DNA from: an uncultured Oscillospiraceae bacterium
GTDB taxonomy: Bacteria; Bacillota; Clostridia; Oscillospirales; Oscillospiraceae
Reading direction: 5' to 3'
Assembly: GCA_958423465.1 (NCBI GenBank)
Contig: CATZRD010000007.1
Coordinates: 1-64,000 of the forward strand
DNA: 64,000 bases
Positions 52,792-62,315 of this stretch are shown here, piece by piece. A model generated the notes under the pieces. It was not told where the DNA came from, searched no databases, and worked only from the letters and a program-made list of their open reading frames with translations. The position numbers and the translations under genes were made by a program. Positions within the stretch are counted from its first letter, which is position 1. Every line of letters starts with the position of its first letter.

Positions 52792-54069
52792 ATGAACTAC
52801 AACAAGAAAACGGTGAAGGACGTGGACGTGAAGGGCAGGAAGGTCCTGCTGCGCTGCGACTTCAACGTGCCCCAGGACAAGGCCACCGGCGCCATCACGG
52901 ACGACAAGCGCATCCGGGCCGCTCTGCCCACCATCCAGTACCTGCTGGACCAGGGGGCGGCGGTGATCGCCTGCTCCCACCTGGGCAAGCCGGAGCCCAG
53001 CTTTGAGAAGTGGGCGAAGAAGCAGGCTGAGAAGGGCAAGGACCCCGCCTCCCTCACCGAGGAGAAGTGGAAGAAGTCCCTGGCGGCGCTGAGCATGGAG
53101 CCTGTGGCGGCGCGCCTGAGCGAGCTGCTGGGCAGACCGGTGATTCTGGCCGCCGACGTGGTGGGCCCCGACGCCCAGGCCAAGGCCGCCGCGCTGAAGC
53201 CCGGCGAGATTATGCTGCTCCAGAACACCCGCTTTGAGAAGGGCGAGACCAAGAACGACCCGGCCACGGCCAAGGCCCTGGCGGATCTGGCGGGGGCGGA
53301 CGGCGTGTACGTCTCCGACGCCTTCGGCGCGGTGCACCGGGCCCACGCCTCCACTGCCGGCGTGGCCGCCTATCTGCCCGCCGTCAGCGGCTTCCTCATC
53401 GAGAAGGAGCTGGAGATCATCGGCGGCGCGCTGGCCAATCCCAAGCGGCCCCTGGTGGCCATCCTGGGCGGGGCCAAGGTCAGCTCCAAGATCGGCGTCA
53501 TCAACAACCTGCTGGAGATCGCCGACACCATCATCATCGGCGGCGGCATGGCCTACACCTTCTCCGCCGCCATGGGCGGCAAGGTGGGCAACAGCCTGCT
53601 GGAGGCGGACTGGATGGACTACTCCCGGGAGATGATCCAGAAGGCCGAGAGCAAGGGCGTGAAGCTGCTGCTGCCTGTGGACACCGTCTGCGCCGACAAA
53701 TTTGCTCCCGACGCCGACAGCCAGGTGGTCAGGACCGGCGAGATCCCCGACGGCTGGGAGGGCCTGGACATCGGGCCTGAGACGGTGAAACTCTACTGCG
53801 AGGCCGTGAAGGACGCGGGCACCGTGATCTGGAACGGGCCCATGGGCGTCTTTGAGTTCGAGAAGTTCGCCGCGGGCACCAAGGCCGTGGCCGAGGCCCT
53901 CTCCAGGACCAGCGCCATCACCATCATCGGCGGCGGCGACAGCGCGGCCGCTGTGGCTCAGCTGGGCTACGCCGACAAGATGACTCATATTTCCACCGGC
54001 GGCGGCGCCTCCCTGGAGTTCATGGAGGGCAAGGAGCTGCCCGGCGTTGCCTGCTTGCTGGACAAGTAA
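52792..54069 (+). CDS. pgk: Phosphoglycerate kinase
   Basis: A 425-residue PGK, about 25-30 longer than usual. [17 protein letters not shown] and the C-terminal GGGDSAAAV are standard, as is [12 protein letters not shown]. The extra length is a Lys/Glu-rich segment at about residues 68-100 ([20 protein letters not shown]) in the loop after the SHLG motif. AAAGGAGCGTTTATTC precedes the ATG. The 3' 31 bp of the gene recur after an inserted segment, before tpiA. Catalyses ATP formation from 1,3-bisphosphoglycerate. Confidence 0.96.
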   Translation: MNYNKKTVKDVDVKGRKVLLRCDFNVPQDKATGAITDDKRIRAALPTIQYLLDQGAAVIACSHLGKPEPSFEKWAKKQAEKGKDPASLTEEKWKKSLAALSMEPVAARLSELLGRPVILAADVVGPDAQAKAAALKPGEIMLLQNTRFEKGETKNDPATAKALADLAGADGVYVSDAFGAVHRAHASTAGVAAYLPAVSGFLIEKELEIIGGALANPKRPLVAILGGAKVSSKIGVINNLLEIADTIIIGGGMAYTFSAAMGGKVGNSLLEADWMDYSREMIQKAESKGVKLLLPVDTVCADKFAPDADSQVVRTGEIPDGWEGLDIGPETVKLYCEAVKDAGTVIWNGPMGVFEFEKFAAGTKAVAEALSRTSAITIIGGGDSAAAVAQLGYADKMTHISTGGGASLEFMEGKELPGVACLLDK

Positions 54070-54257
54070 GATCTTTGTGCCGGGCAGCTCAGGGCTCCCG
54101 AAGCAAACCAGCGAAGCGTTTGCTTTGGGAAGAGGAGGCGCAGCGCAGCGGCTGAGGCCTGGCCGCAGGCCGGGACGAGGGATGCGGAGCTTGTGCCGAC
54201 GACGCCCGGCGTTGCCTGCCTGCTGGACAAGTAATTGCCTGCCTGCTGGACAAGTAA
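54039..54257. repeat. Duplicated pgk 3' end around a 134-bp hairpin-rich insert
   Basis: The last 31 bp of pgk including TAA (54039-54069) recur at 54204-54234 with one change (T to C), and the last 23 bp recur again in tandem at 54235-54257. Between copies 1 and 2 lies an insert (54070-54203) with an 11-bp hairpin CCCGAAGCAAA (54097-54107/54119-54129, one G-T pair) whose loop carries GCGAAGC, and a 6-bp hairpin GGCCTG (54156-54161/54166-54171). No coding function is apparent. Confidence 0.75.
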
Positions 54258-54332
54258 GATATCGTGATCCCTGGGGGCGGGGGACCGCTCCTGTGACCAT
54301 AAACATATTTTTAAATGAGGAGAAAGACCGTC

Positions 54333-55106
54333 ATGAACCGTAGATACCGCAAGACCATTATCGCCGGCAACTGGAAGATGAACAAGACCGCCAGCGAGAC
54401 CAAGAAGTTCGCCGAGGAGCTCAAGACCATGCTGCCCCGCGCCAAGTGGTGCGACGTGGTGGTGTGCGTCCCCTTTGTGAACATTCCCGCCGCCCTGAAG
54501 GCCTTCAAGGATATGCGGGTCTCCATCGGCGCTGAGAATCTGTACTATGAGCCCTCCGGCGCCTACACCGGCGAGGTGTCCGCCGATATGCTGAAGGACC
54601 TGGGCGTGAAGTATGTGATCGTCGGCCACAGCGAGCGCCGTCAGTACTTCGGCGAGACCGACATCACCGTCAACAAGAAGGTCCACGCCGCTCTGGAGGC
54701 CGGCCTGCATCCCATCATCTGCGTGGGCGAGAGCCTGGAGCAGCGGGAGATGGGCGTGACCATGGAGCTCATCGCCCTGCAGGTCAAGTCCGCGCTGGCC
54801 GGCGTGGCCTCTGAGAAGATCCGCCGCTGCGTCATCGCCTACGAGCCCATCTGGGCCATCGGCACCGGCCGCACCGCTACCGCCGAGCAGGCCGCCGAGG
54901 TCTGCACCGCCATCCGCGCCGTGATCCGCAGCCTGTACGGCGCCCGGGTGGCCCGGTCCGTCACCATCCAGTACGGCGGCTCCATGAACCCCAAGAACGC
55001 CGCCGAGCTTCTGGCCCAGGCGGACGTGGACGGCGGCCTCATCGGCGGCGCCGCGCTGAAGCCCGACCAGTTCGTGGAGATCATCAACGCGGCCAATCAG
55101 GAGTGA
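54333..55106 (+). CDS. tpiA: Triosephosphate isomerase
   Basis: A 257-residue TIM barrel enzyme. AGNWKMNKT holds the catalytic Lys, GHSERRQ the His, and [11 protein letters not shown] the Glu and the flexible loop; [11 protein letters not shown] binds phosphate. ATG 54333 follows GAGGAGAAAGACCGTC. It interconverts DHAP and G3P. Located between pgk and gpmI as a glycolytic operon, though now about 260 bp away from pgk because of the insert. Confidence 0.97.
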   Translation: MNRRYRKTIIAGNWKMNKTASETKKFAEELKTMLPRAKWCDVVVCVPFVNIPAALKAFKDMRVSIGAENLYYEPSGAYTGEVSADMLKDLGVKYVIVGHSERRQYFGETDITVNKKVHAALEAGLHPIICVGESLEQREMGVTMELIALQVKSALAGVASEKIRRCVIAYEPIWAIGTGRTATAEQAAEVCTAIRAVIRSLYGARVARSVTIQYGGSMNPKNAAELLAQADVDGGLIGGAALKPDQFVEIINAANQE

Positions 55107-55113
55107 TCGCGAT

Positions 55114-56625
55114 ATGAATAAGACCCCCACTACTCTCATTATCATGGACGGGTTCGGCCTGGGCAGGGAGCAGCCGGGCAACGCCGTGGCCGGGGCCAAC
55201 ACCCCCGTGCTGGACGGCCTGTTCGCCACCTGCGCCCACACCACCCTGTCCGCCTCCGGCCTGGACGTGGGCCTGCCCGACGGGCAGATGGGCAACAGCG
55301 AGGTGGGGCACACCAATATCGGCGGCGGCCGGGTGGTGTACCAGGATCTGCCCCGGATCACCCGGGCGATCGAGGACGGCACCTTCTTCGAAAACCCCGC
55401 CTACTGCGCGGCCATGGACGCGGCGCTGGCCAGCGGCGGCAGCCTCCATCTGTACGGCCTGCTGTCCGACGGCGGCGTCCACTCCCACACCACCCACCTG
55501 TGGGCCCTTCTGAAGATGGCCAGGATCCGGGGGCTGAAAAAGGTCTATATCCACGCTTTTCTGGACGGCCGGGACGTGTCCCCCACCTCCGGCAAGGACT
55601 TTGTGGCCCAGACCATGGCCAAGTGCCGCGAGATCGGCGTGGGAAAGATCGCCACCGTCATGGGGCGCTACTACGCCATGGACCGGGATAAGCGCTGGGA
55701 CCGGGTGGAGCAGGCCTACGACGCCATGGTCTACGGCCAGGGCGTCCAGAATCCGGACCCGGTGGACGCGGTGGCCAAAAGCTACGCCGCCGGCGTCACC
55801 GACGAGTTCGTGGAGCCGGTGGTCTGCGACAGCCAGGGCGTCATCAGCGACAACGACAGCATCATCTTTTTCAACTTCCGCCCCGACCGGGCCCGGGAGA
55901 TCACCCGGGTGTTCGTGGACCCCGCCTTTGACGGGTTCCAGCGGGAGCTGTTCCCCCTGACCTACGTCTGCACCACGGAGTACGACGCCACCATGCCCAA
56001 TGTCCGGGTGGCCTTCCCCCGGATCCGGGTGGCCAACGGCCTGGGCGAGTACCTCAGTAAGATGGGCATGACCCAGCTGCGCATCGCGGAGACGGAGAAG
56101 TACGCCCATGTGACCTTCTTCTTCAACGGCGGCGTGGAGGAGGTATTCCCCGGGGAGGACCGGGTGCTGGTTGCCTCCCCCAAGGTGGCGACCTACGACC
56201 TCCAGCCGGAGATGAGCGCCTATGAGGTGACGGACAAGTGCGTGGAGCGCATCCAGTCCGGGAACTACGACGTGGTGATCCTCAATTTCGCCAACTGCGA
56301 CATGGTGGGCCACACCGGCGTGTACGAGGCCGCCGTGAAGGCGGTGGAGACCGTGGACGAGTGTGTGGGCCGGGTGGTGGACGCCACCCGGGCCATGGGC
56401 GGCATCGCCATGATCACCGCCGACCACGGCAACGCCGAGGAGATGCGCAAGCCGGACGGCTCGCCTATGACCGCCCACACCACCAATCTGGTGCCCTTCA
56501 TTCTGGTGGGCACCGACGCCAGGCTGCACCCCGGCCGCCTGGCGGATATCGCCCCCACCATGCTGGACCTGATGGGTCTGGCCTGCCCCCCGGAGATGGA
56601 CGGCAAGAGCCTCATCGACGGCTGA
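55114..56625 (+). CDS. gpmI: 2,3-bisphosphoglycerate-independent phosphoglycerate mutase
   Basis: A 503-residue metal-dependent mutase of the alkaline phosphatase fold. IIMDGFGLG and [11 protein letters not shown] (catalytic Ser) at the N-terminus and [10 protein letters not shown] near the C-terminus supply the dinuclear manganese site. GAGTGATCGCGAT lies before the ATG, seven bases after the tpiA stop. In spore formers this enzyme is sensitive to pH and manganese, which helps stockpile 3-phosphoglycerate in the spore. Confidence 0.96.
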   Translation: MNKTPTTLIIMDGFGLGREQPGNAVAGANTPVLDGLFATCAHTTLSASGLDVGLPDGQMGNSEVGHTNIGGGRVVYQDLPRITRAIEDGTFFENPAYCAAMDAALASGGSLHLYGLLSDGGVHSHTTHLWALLKMARIRGLKKVYIHAFLDGRDVSPTSGKDFVAQTMAKCREIGVGKIATVMGRYYAMDRDKRWDRVEQAYDAMVYGQGVQNPDPVDAVAKSYAAGVTDEFVEPVVCDSQGVISDNDSIIFFNFRPDRAREITRVFVDPAFDGFQRELFPLTYVCTTEYDATMPNVRVAFPRIRVANGLGEYLSKMGMTQLRIAETEKYAHVTFFFNGGVEEVFPGEDRVLVASPKVATYDLQPEMSAYEVTDKCVERIQSGNYDVVILNFANCDMVGHTGVYEAAVKAVETVDECVGRVVDATRAMGGIAMITADHGNAEEMRKPDGSPMTAHTTNLVPFILVGTDARLHPGRLADIAPTMLDLMGLACPPEMDGKSLIDG

Positions 56626-56653
56626 CAGGGACGGAAAAACCTCATACGGGACA

Positions 56654-56688
56654 AAAGGACCGCGGGAGCGTCGCTCCCGCGGTCCTTT
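56654..56688. terminator. Bidirectional terminator between gpmI and spmB
   Basis: A 17-bp perfect inverted repeat (56654-56670 with 56672-56688) lying between converging genes. In RNA it would close with a small loop. AAAA and TTT flanks help both directions. Confidence 0.88.
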
Positions 56689-56699
56689 CCCTGTACCTG

Positions 56700-57218
56700 T
56701 CACCCGAACACCAGCCGCACGGCGAAGGCGGCGGCGGCGAAGCCCGCCAGGTCCGCGCAGAGGGCGGCGGGGATGGCGTACCGGGTCTTTCGCACCCCGG
56801 CGGAGCCGAAGTACACGGCGATGGTGTAAAAGGTGGTCTCCGTGCTGCCCAGCATCACCGCCGCCACCCGGCCAATGTAGGAGTCGGGGCCGTGGGCGGC
56901 CATAAGCTCGCTGCCCACCGCCAGAGCGCCGCTGCCGCTGACGGGGCGGATCAGGAGCAGGGCCGCCGTCTCCGGCGGGATGCCCAGCCGCTCCAGCAGG
57001 GGGGCCAGCAGCCGGCCCACCGCATCCATGGCCCCGCTGGCCCGGAGCATATACACCGCCGTCAGCAGTCCCGCCAGGCTGGGCAGGATGCGCAGCAGGA
57101 CGGTGAGCCCCTCCTCCGCCCCACGGGTGAGGGCGTCGTAGACGTTGACCCGGCGGGCCATGGCGAACACCGACACGAACAGCAGCAGCAGCGGCACCAG
57201 ATAAGCGGAAAAGTCCAT
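56700..57218 (-). CDS. spmB: Spore maturation protein B
   Basis: A 172-residue membrane protein of the nucleoside recognition (gate) family with about four hydrophobic segments. PSLAGLLTAVYMLRASGAMD, RPVSGSGALAV and MLGSTETTFYTIAVYFGS are the typical SpmB stretches. With SpmA it is needed for full spore core dehydration and heat resistance. Start ATG 57218 after AGGAGGGCGGGGC, 11 bp after spmA. Confidence 0.93.
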   Translation of the reverse strand: MDFSAYLVPLLLLFVSVFAMARRVNVYDALTRGAEEGLTVLLRILPSLAGLLTAVYMLRASGAMDAVGRLLAPLLERLGIPPETAALLLIRPVSGSGALAVGSELMAAHGPDSYIGRVAAVMLGSTETTFYTIAVYFGSAGVRKTRYAIPAALCADLAGFAAAAFAVRLVFG

Positions 57219-57229
57219 GCCCCGCCCTC

Positions 57230-57805
57230 CTAGCGCCAGAAGCGCTGGAACACCCGGGCGGCGGTAAGCCCCGCCGCCACGGAGATCACGGAGGCCAGCC
57301 ACACCGCCGGCAGGATGTCGAAGGGGCTGGCGCTGCCCAGAGCCGCCCGGACCCCCGCCACAGTGGTGGGGAGGAGCTGGATGGAGGCGGTATTCAGCAC
57401 CACCAGGCGGCACAGCTCGTCGCTGGCCACGCCGCCGCAGCCCGCCGCCATCCGGCGGGCCGCCTGGATGCCCAGGGGCGTGGCGGCGTTGCCCAGCCCC
57501 AGCAGGTTGGCGGACACGTTGGCGGACACCGCCGCCAGGGTCTCCCTGTCCCGGCAGGCGTCGGGCAGCAGCCGCCGGAGGACGGGACGGAACAGACGGC
57601 TCAGTCCCGCCGTCAGGCCGCAGGCCTCCATGACGGCCATGACGCCGCTCCACAGGCACAGGACCCCCGCCATGGAGACGCACAGATCCACCGCCGCCTG
57701 GGCCCCCTCCAGGGCCGCGGCGCCCACCGCGCCGATGGTTCCGTTGACAAGGCCGTAGACCACCGACACCGCCACCATCCCCGTCCAGATCCACGCCATC
57801 GCCAT
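57230..57805 (-). CDS. spmA: Spore maturation protein A
   Basis: A 191-residue membrane protein of the same family. VNGTIGAVGAAALEGAQAAV, MEACGLTAGLSRLFRP and SANLLGLGNAATPLGIQA are the SpmA signature regions. ATG 57805 is the preferred start (GGGGGC upstream); 57799 or 57841 are possible. Encoded just upstream of spmB. Confidence 0.93.
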   Translation of the reverse strand: MAMAWIWTGMVAVSVVYGLVNGTIGAVGAAALEGAQAAVDLCVSMAGVLCLWSGVMAVMEACGLTAGLSRLFRPVLRRLLPDACRDRETLAAVSANVSANLLGLGNAATPLGIQAARRMAAGCGGVASDELCRLVVLNTASIQLLPTTVAGVRAALGSASPFDILPAVWLASVISVAAGLTAARVFQRFWR

Positions 57806-57951
57806 GCCGCCAGCCCCTTTTTCCCAAAAGTGGACGGCCATGCCGCCCCTGTCCCTAATCTATAGCCGCTCACGGGGGAAATATGACTGGGGACAGGCCC
57901 GCCGCTCCCGGAAAATTAAAGAAAAGGATAAAAACCCCCGCCGTCCCCCTG

Positions 57952-57980
57952 TTGCAACCGGAGAATGGGTATGGTATAAT
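57952..57980 (+). promoter_or_regulatory. Promoter for the ABC transporter operon
   Basis: TTGCAA (57952-57957), 17 bp, TATAAT (57975-57980), 40 bp before the start codon. Confidence 0.8.
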
Positions 57981-58020
57981 ATCTCGTTGAAATTACCGTC
58001 AGTGGACAAGGAGAACCGAT

Positions 58021-59772
58021 ATGCGTACCCGCGATTTTCACAAACAGAGCCTGCTGAGTATTTTCGTCAGCTATTTCCGGCCCCATATGAAGCTGTTCGT
58101 CCTGGACATGGTCTGCGCCCTGATGATCTCTCTCATCGATCTGAGCTTTCCCTATGTCTCCCGCATCTGTATGTACGAGCTCATTCCCCAGAGCCGGTTC
58201 CGGGCCTTTGCCGCCGTGGTGGCGGCACTGCTGGCGGCCTATCTGCTGCGCAGCGTGTTCCAGTACATCGTCACCTACTGGGGCCACACCTTCGGCGTGC
58301 GGGTGGAGGCGGACATCCGCCAGGACCTGTTCACCCATCTCCAGACCCTGCCCTTCAGCTTTTACGACAAAAACCGCACCGGCCATCTCATGAGCCGGAT
58401 CACGGCGGAGCTGTTCGACATCACCGAGCTGGCCCACCACGGACCGGAGGATCTGTTCATCTCCTGCGTCACCGTGGTGGGGGCCATCGCCATCATGTTC
58501 ACCATCCAGTGGCGGCTGGCCCTGGTGATGCTGCTCCTGCTGCCCCTGTTCCTGCTGGTCACCGTCACCAACCGGAAGCGGATGATGGACGCCTCCGTGG
58601 TGGTCAAGCAGAACATCGCCGGCATCAACGCGGATATCGAATCCAGCATCTCCGGTATGCGCACCGCCAAGGCTTTCTCCAACGAGAGCACGGAGCACGC
58701 GAAGTTCCTGTCCGCCAACGAGCGGTTCAAAAACGCCAAGCAGGCCCGGTACCGGGCCATGGCGGGCTTTATGTCCTCCCTGGAGTTCTTCATGTGCATC
58801 ATGCCGGTGACGGTGATCTCCGTAGGCGGCTGGCTCATCATGCGGAGCGAGATGACCTATGAGGACCTCATCACCTTCAGCCTCTACACCTCCACCTTCA
58901 TCAACCCCATGCGGCGGATGGCGAACCTGTCCGAGCTGCTCATCGAGGGCTTTGCCGGGTTGCGCCGGTTCGTGGACCTGATGCGCATCGAGCCGGAGCT
59001 GAAGGATAAGCCCGACGCCCTGGAGCTGACGGGCGTCCGAGGACAGATCGACGTGGACAACGTCAGCTTCTCCTATGAGCGGGACGACGCCGAAGTGCTC
59101 CACCATGTGTCCCTCCATGTGAAGCCCGGCGAGACCATCGCCGTGGTGGGACCCTCCGGCGGCGGCAAGACCACCCTGTGCAGCCTGATCCCACGGTTCT
59201 ACGACGTGGCGGAGGGAAGCATCTCCATCGACGGCCACGACGTGCGTGACGTGACCCAGCAGAGCCTGCGCCGCAGCATCGGCGTGGTCCAGCAGGACGT
59301 GTTCCTCTTTGCTGCCAGCATCATGGACAACATCCGCTACGGCCGCCCCGACGCCACCGACGCCGAGGTGGTGGCCGCCGCCAGGCGGGCGGAGATCTAC
59401 GACGACATCATGGCCATGCCCCAGGGCTTCGACACCTATGTGGGCGAGCGGGGGACCCTCCTCTCCGGCGGGCAGAAGCAGCGGGTGTCCATTGCCCGCA
59501 TCTTCCTGAAGAACCCGCCGGTGCTGATCCTGGACGAGGCCACCTCCGCCCTGGACAGCGTGACGGAGGCCAGGATCCAGCGGGCCTTTGACGAGCTGGC
59601 CAAGGGCCGCACCACCCTCATCATCGCCCACCGCCTGTCCACCGTCCGGGCGGCCAGCCGCATCCTGGTGGTCCGGGACGGGGTTATCTCCGAGGAGGGG
59701 ACCCACGAGGAGCTTTTGGCCCGGGGCGGCGACTACGCCATGCTCTACAACACCCAGAACCTCCATGGATAA
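58021..59772 (+). CDS. ABC exporter, fused membrane and ATPase domains (MsbA/BmrA-like)
   Basis: A 583-residue half-transporter. Residues 1-310 contain six transmembrane helices; the ATPase has GPSGGGKTTLCS (Walker A), the signature TLLSGGQKQRVSIAR, VLILDEATSALDS (Walker B) and IIAHRLST (H loop). It should act as a homodimer exporting lipid or drug. AAGGAGAACCGAT precedes the ATG. The stop overlaps the ylmH start by eight bases, an unusual partner for an exporter. Confidence 0.92.
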   Translation: MRTRDFHKQSLLSIFVSYFRPHMKLFVLDMVCALMISLIDLSFPYVSRICMYELIPQSRFRAFAAVVAALLAAYLLRSVFQYIVTYWGHTFGVRVEADIRQDLFTHLQTLPFSFYDKNRTGHLMSRITAELFDITELAHHGPEDLFISCVTVVGAIAIMFTIQWRLALVMLLLLPLFLLVTVTNRKRMMDASVVVKQNIAGINADIESSISGMRTAKAFSNESTEHAKFLSANERFKNAKQARYRAMAGFMSSLEFFMCIMPVTVISVGGWLIMRSEMTYEDLITFSLYTSTFINPMRRMANLSELLIEGFAGLRRFVDLMRIEPELKDKPDALELTGVRGQIDVDNVSFSYERDDAEVLHHVSLHVKPGETIAVVGPSGGGKTTLCSLIPRFYDVAEGSISIDGHDVRDVTQQSLRRSIGVVQQDVFLFAASIMDNIRYGRPDATDAEVVAAARRAEIYDDIMAMPQGFDTYVGERGTLLSGGQKQRVSIARIFLKNPPVLILDEATSALDSVTEARIQRAFDELAKGRTTLIIAHRLSTVRAASRILVVRDGVISEEGTHEELLARGGDYAMLYNTQNLHG

Positions 59773-60550
59773 GGCCCTGCTCATCGCCAAAACGGCCCGG
59801 GACCCGGATGACCGGCTGCTGCTGGCCCGGGTGCTGGATAAGTACGATCAGTGCCAAAGGCGGGCCGTCCCCGCCGTCACGGGATTTCTCTCCCAGCGGG
59901 AGGCGGCCCTGGCCCAGGCCCTGCTGAACGCCGCCGGCATCCGGGGCGGCTTCGCCTTCGACGGCGGCTACCCGGACGCGGAGCGGCGCATCCTGATCTT
60001 CCTGCCGGACTGGCTGGAGGAGCCGGAGGAGGAGCTGGCCTTTCTTCGGGCGGCTTTCCACGGCGGGGACAGCAGCCTCACCCACCGGGACGTTCTGGGC
60101 AGCCTCATGGGCCTGGGCGTCACCCGGGAGCGGGTGGGAGATATTCTGGTGTCGGACCACAGCGCCGACGTGGTGGTGTCCCCCTCGGTGGCGGACTTCC
60201 TGGCCCAGAACTGGACCGACGCCGGCCGGGTGCGGCTGACGGTGACGCCCATCGGCCGGCCGGACCTGCTGGTCCCCCAGGCCAAGATCGTCCGCGTCAC
60301 GGACACCGTATCCTCCCTGCGGCTGGACGCGGCGGTATCCTCCGCCTTCTCCATGAGCCGGGGCCGGGCCGCGGAGCTGATCGCCGCGGGAAAGGTGGCA
60401 TTGGACCACAGCGTATGCCTGAAGCCGGACAAGCCGGTGGGGGAGGGCAGCGTCCTCACCGCCCGGGGATTCGGCAAGGCGGTGGTGCGCCAGTGCGGGA
60501 AAGTTTCCAAAAAGGGACGGATCATCCTGGAGATGGACCGGTATGTATAG
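59765..60550 (+). CDS. ylmH: YlmH-type S4-domain RNA-binding protein
   Basis: A 261-residue protein starting at ATG 59765 within the end of the exporter gene. Residues about 1-170 are the YlmH N-terminal region (TGFLSQREAALAQALL, DVLGSLMGLGV), and the C-terminal S4 domain has LRLDAAVSSAFSMSRGRAAE and ALDHSV. YlmH binds 50S-peptidyl-tRNA complexes in ribosome quality control, like RqcP. In Bacillus it sits in the division gene cluster; here it does not. Confidence 0.9.
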   Translation: MDKALLIAKTARDPDDRLLLARVLDKYDQCQRRAVPAVTGFLSQREAALAQALLNAAGIRGGFAFDGGYPDAERRILIFLPDWLEEPEEELAFLRAAFHGGDSSLTHRDVLGSLMGLGVTRERVGDILVSDHSADVVVSPSVADFLAQNWTDAGRVRLTVTPIGRPDLLVPQAKIVRVTDTVSSLRLDAAVSSAFSMSRGRAAELIAAGKVALDHSVCLKPDKPVGEGSVLTARGFGKAVVRQCGKVSKKGRIILEMDRYV

Positions 60551-60571
60551 TGGGAAAGAGGTGCTGCGGCA

Positions 60572-60781
60572 ATGGAGCAGAAGAAGATCGACCGCATCAA
60601 TGAGCTGGCCCGGAAGAGCAAAGCTTCTGGGCTGACGCCGGAGGAAACGGCGGAGCGGGACGCCCTGCGCCGGGAGTATATCGACGCCGTGCTGGGCTCC
60701 CTGCGGGGCCAGCTGGATAACACCTATTTTGTGGATGAGACAGGGCGGCAGGAGAAGCTGCGGAAAAAGGAGAAACGATGA
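60572..60781 (+). CDS. ynzC: YnzC-like DUF896 protein
   Basis: A 69-residue helical protein with KIDRINELARKSKASGLTPE and ERDALRREYIDAVLGS, the DUF896 signature of two antiparallel helices. Its role is unknown. GAAAGAGGTGCTGCGGCA precedes the ATG. It overlaps the next gene by four bases. Confidence 0.93.
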   Translation: MEQKKIDRINELARKSKASGLTPEETAERDALRREYIDAVLGSLRGQLDNTYFVDETGRQEKLRKKEKR

Positions 60782-62265
60782 TGCCGGATTACTATGACAA
60801 AAACCAATTCACCGGAGGGCGGACCCCGCCGCCCAAGCCGCCCAAGAAGAACGGCGGAGAAGGCGGCTGGATCAGCTGGCCCATCATCATCGTGCTGTTC
60901 GCTATCGGCGCGTGGCCCTTCGCCCTGGTGCTGATGTTTTTCAATATCTTCGGCGGGGAGGCGAAGAAGGCCGCTCCCGGCGCCGCCGCCAAGGCACAGG
61001 AGGCCGCGGCTAAAGCCCAGGCGGCGGCGGAGCAGGCGGCAGCCAGGGCCCGGGAGGCGGCCCAGGCCGCCCATGCCGCCGGGCCCCGGAAGAGCGCTGC
61101 CCAGGAGAGCATGGAAAAGGCCCGGGCCGCCCGGAACGGACAACCGGGCCATATCACCGACCCTGAGGCGCTGGCGGAGGAGTTCACCCGGGCGGCGGAG
61201 CGGCAGTCCGCTCAGCGCCCCGCCCGGAAAACCTCCGGCAAGGCGGCCAAGACCGTCAAGCCCACGGTAAAGAAGCAGAAGCTGCCGGGCAAGGCTCTGC
61301 GGGTGCTGGGGATCATCTTCCTGGCTATCGGCGCGCTGGTGGGCATGAGCTTCCTGGCGGATGTGCTCCAGGGCTTCTGGGTGGACTTTGATGACTTTTT
61401 CGCCAGCGTGGGTTTCCTGGCCTCCGGCGGCATCATGTGGGGCCGGGGCCAGTATCTGGCCCGCATGACCCGGCGGAGCCAGCGGTATATCCTGGCTATC
61501 GGCGGGGCGGACACCATGCCCATCGAGGAGATCGCCAAGCGGGTGAACCGCACGCCGGACAAGGCCGCCAGAGAGCTGCAAAAGCTCATCGACAAGGGCT
61601 ATCTGGGGGACGACGCCTATATCGACCGGGAGCGGGGCTATTTCCTGCGCTTCGGAGCCACGGTGTCGGAGCCGGAGGCCGAGCGCGCGCCCCAGCCCGC
61701 CCCCAAGGAGGCCGAGGAGGGCTATTCCGGCGTCCTGCGGAACATCCGCCGGGCCAACGACCGCATCGCCGACGAGGAGCTGAGCCGGAAGATCGACCGG
61801 CTGGAGCAGGTCACAGGCCTCATTTTCCGGGAGGTGGAGGAGCACCCGGAAAAGCGGGAGCGCATCCGCACCTTCTTCGACTACTACCTGCCCACCACCC
61901 AGAAGCTGCTGGACGCCTACGCCGAGTTCGAGGAGACCGGCGTGGACGGAGAGCACCTGCGGGAGGCCAAGGAGCGCATCGAGCAGACCATGGACGCCAT
62001 CGTGGAGGGCTTCGAGCATCAGCTGGACCAGCTCTACTCCGTGGACGCCATGGACGTGGTCAGCGACATCAAGGTCATGGAGACCATGCTCTACCGGGAT
62101 ACCGCCTCCGTGGCCAAGGATTTCGGCTTCGCGCCGGAGGAGAAGTCCGGCAGAAAGGCGGCGGCCAGGAAGGCCCCGGCTCAGCCGGAGCTGCGGACCG
62201 AGCCGTCCCAGCCGCCGGAGCAGAAGTCCGACGATCCCGACAAGCCCATCCAGCTGGAGCTGTAA
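60778..62265 (+). CDS. XpaC-like membrane protein (5-bromo-4-chloroindolyl phosphate hydrolysis family)
   Basis: A 495-residue protein. Two hydrophobic regions (about 30-55 and 175-198 with a short further segment near 210) flank an Ala-rich helical stretch at about 62-100 (AAAKAQEAAAKAQAAAEQAA) and a basic linker. The C-terminal half has a winged-helix-like MPIEEIAKRVNRTPDKAAREL and the XpaC core ending VVSDIKVMETMLYRD. XpaC hydrolyses an artificial phosphate dye, and its true role is unknown; toxic anion resistance gene telA is a common partner but is absent here. Start codons ATG 60778 or 60781. Confidence 0.8.
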   Translation: MMPDYYDKNQFTGGRTPPPKPPKKNGGEGGWISWPIIIVLFAIGAWPFALVLMFFNIFGGEAKKAAPGAAAKAQEAAAKAQAAAEQAAARAREAAQAAHAAGPRKSAAQESMEKARAARNGQPGHITDPEALAEEFTRAAERQSAQRPARKTSGKAAKTVKPTVKKQKLPGKALRVLGIIFLAIGALVGMSFLADVLQGFWVDFDDFFASVGFLASGGIMWGRGQYLARMTRRSQRYILAIGGADTMPIEEIAKRVNRTPDKAARELQKLIDKGYLGDDAYIDRERGYFLRFGATVSEPEAERAPQPAPKEAEEGYSGVLRNIRRANDRIADEELSRKIDRLEQVTGLIFREVEEHPEKRERIRTFFDYYLPTTQKLLDAYAEFEETGVDGEHLREAKERIEQTMDAIVEGFEHQLDQLYSVDAMDVVSDIKVMETMLYRDTASVAKDFGFAPEEKSGRKAAARKAPAQPELRTEPSQPPEQKSDDPDKPIQLEL

Positions 62266-62280
62266 CGCGGAATATAAGAA

Positions 62281-62315
62281 GGAGGCCGCCCGCCGGGCGG
62301 CCTCCGTTCTGTTTA
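62281..62315 (+). terminator. Intrinsic terminator after the xpaC-like gene
   Basis: An 11-bp perfect inverted repeat GGAGGCCGCCC (62281-62291 with 62295-62305) with a 3-nt loop and then GTTCTGTTTA. It runs to the edge of the converging yqeC gene. Confidence 0.8.
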
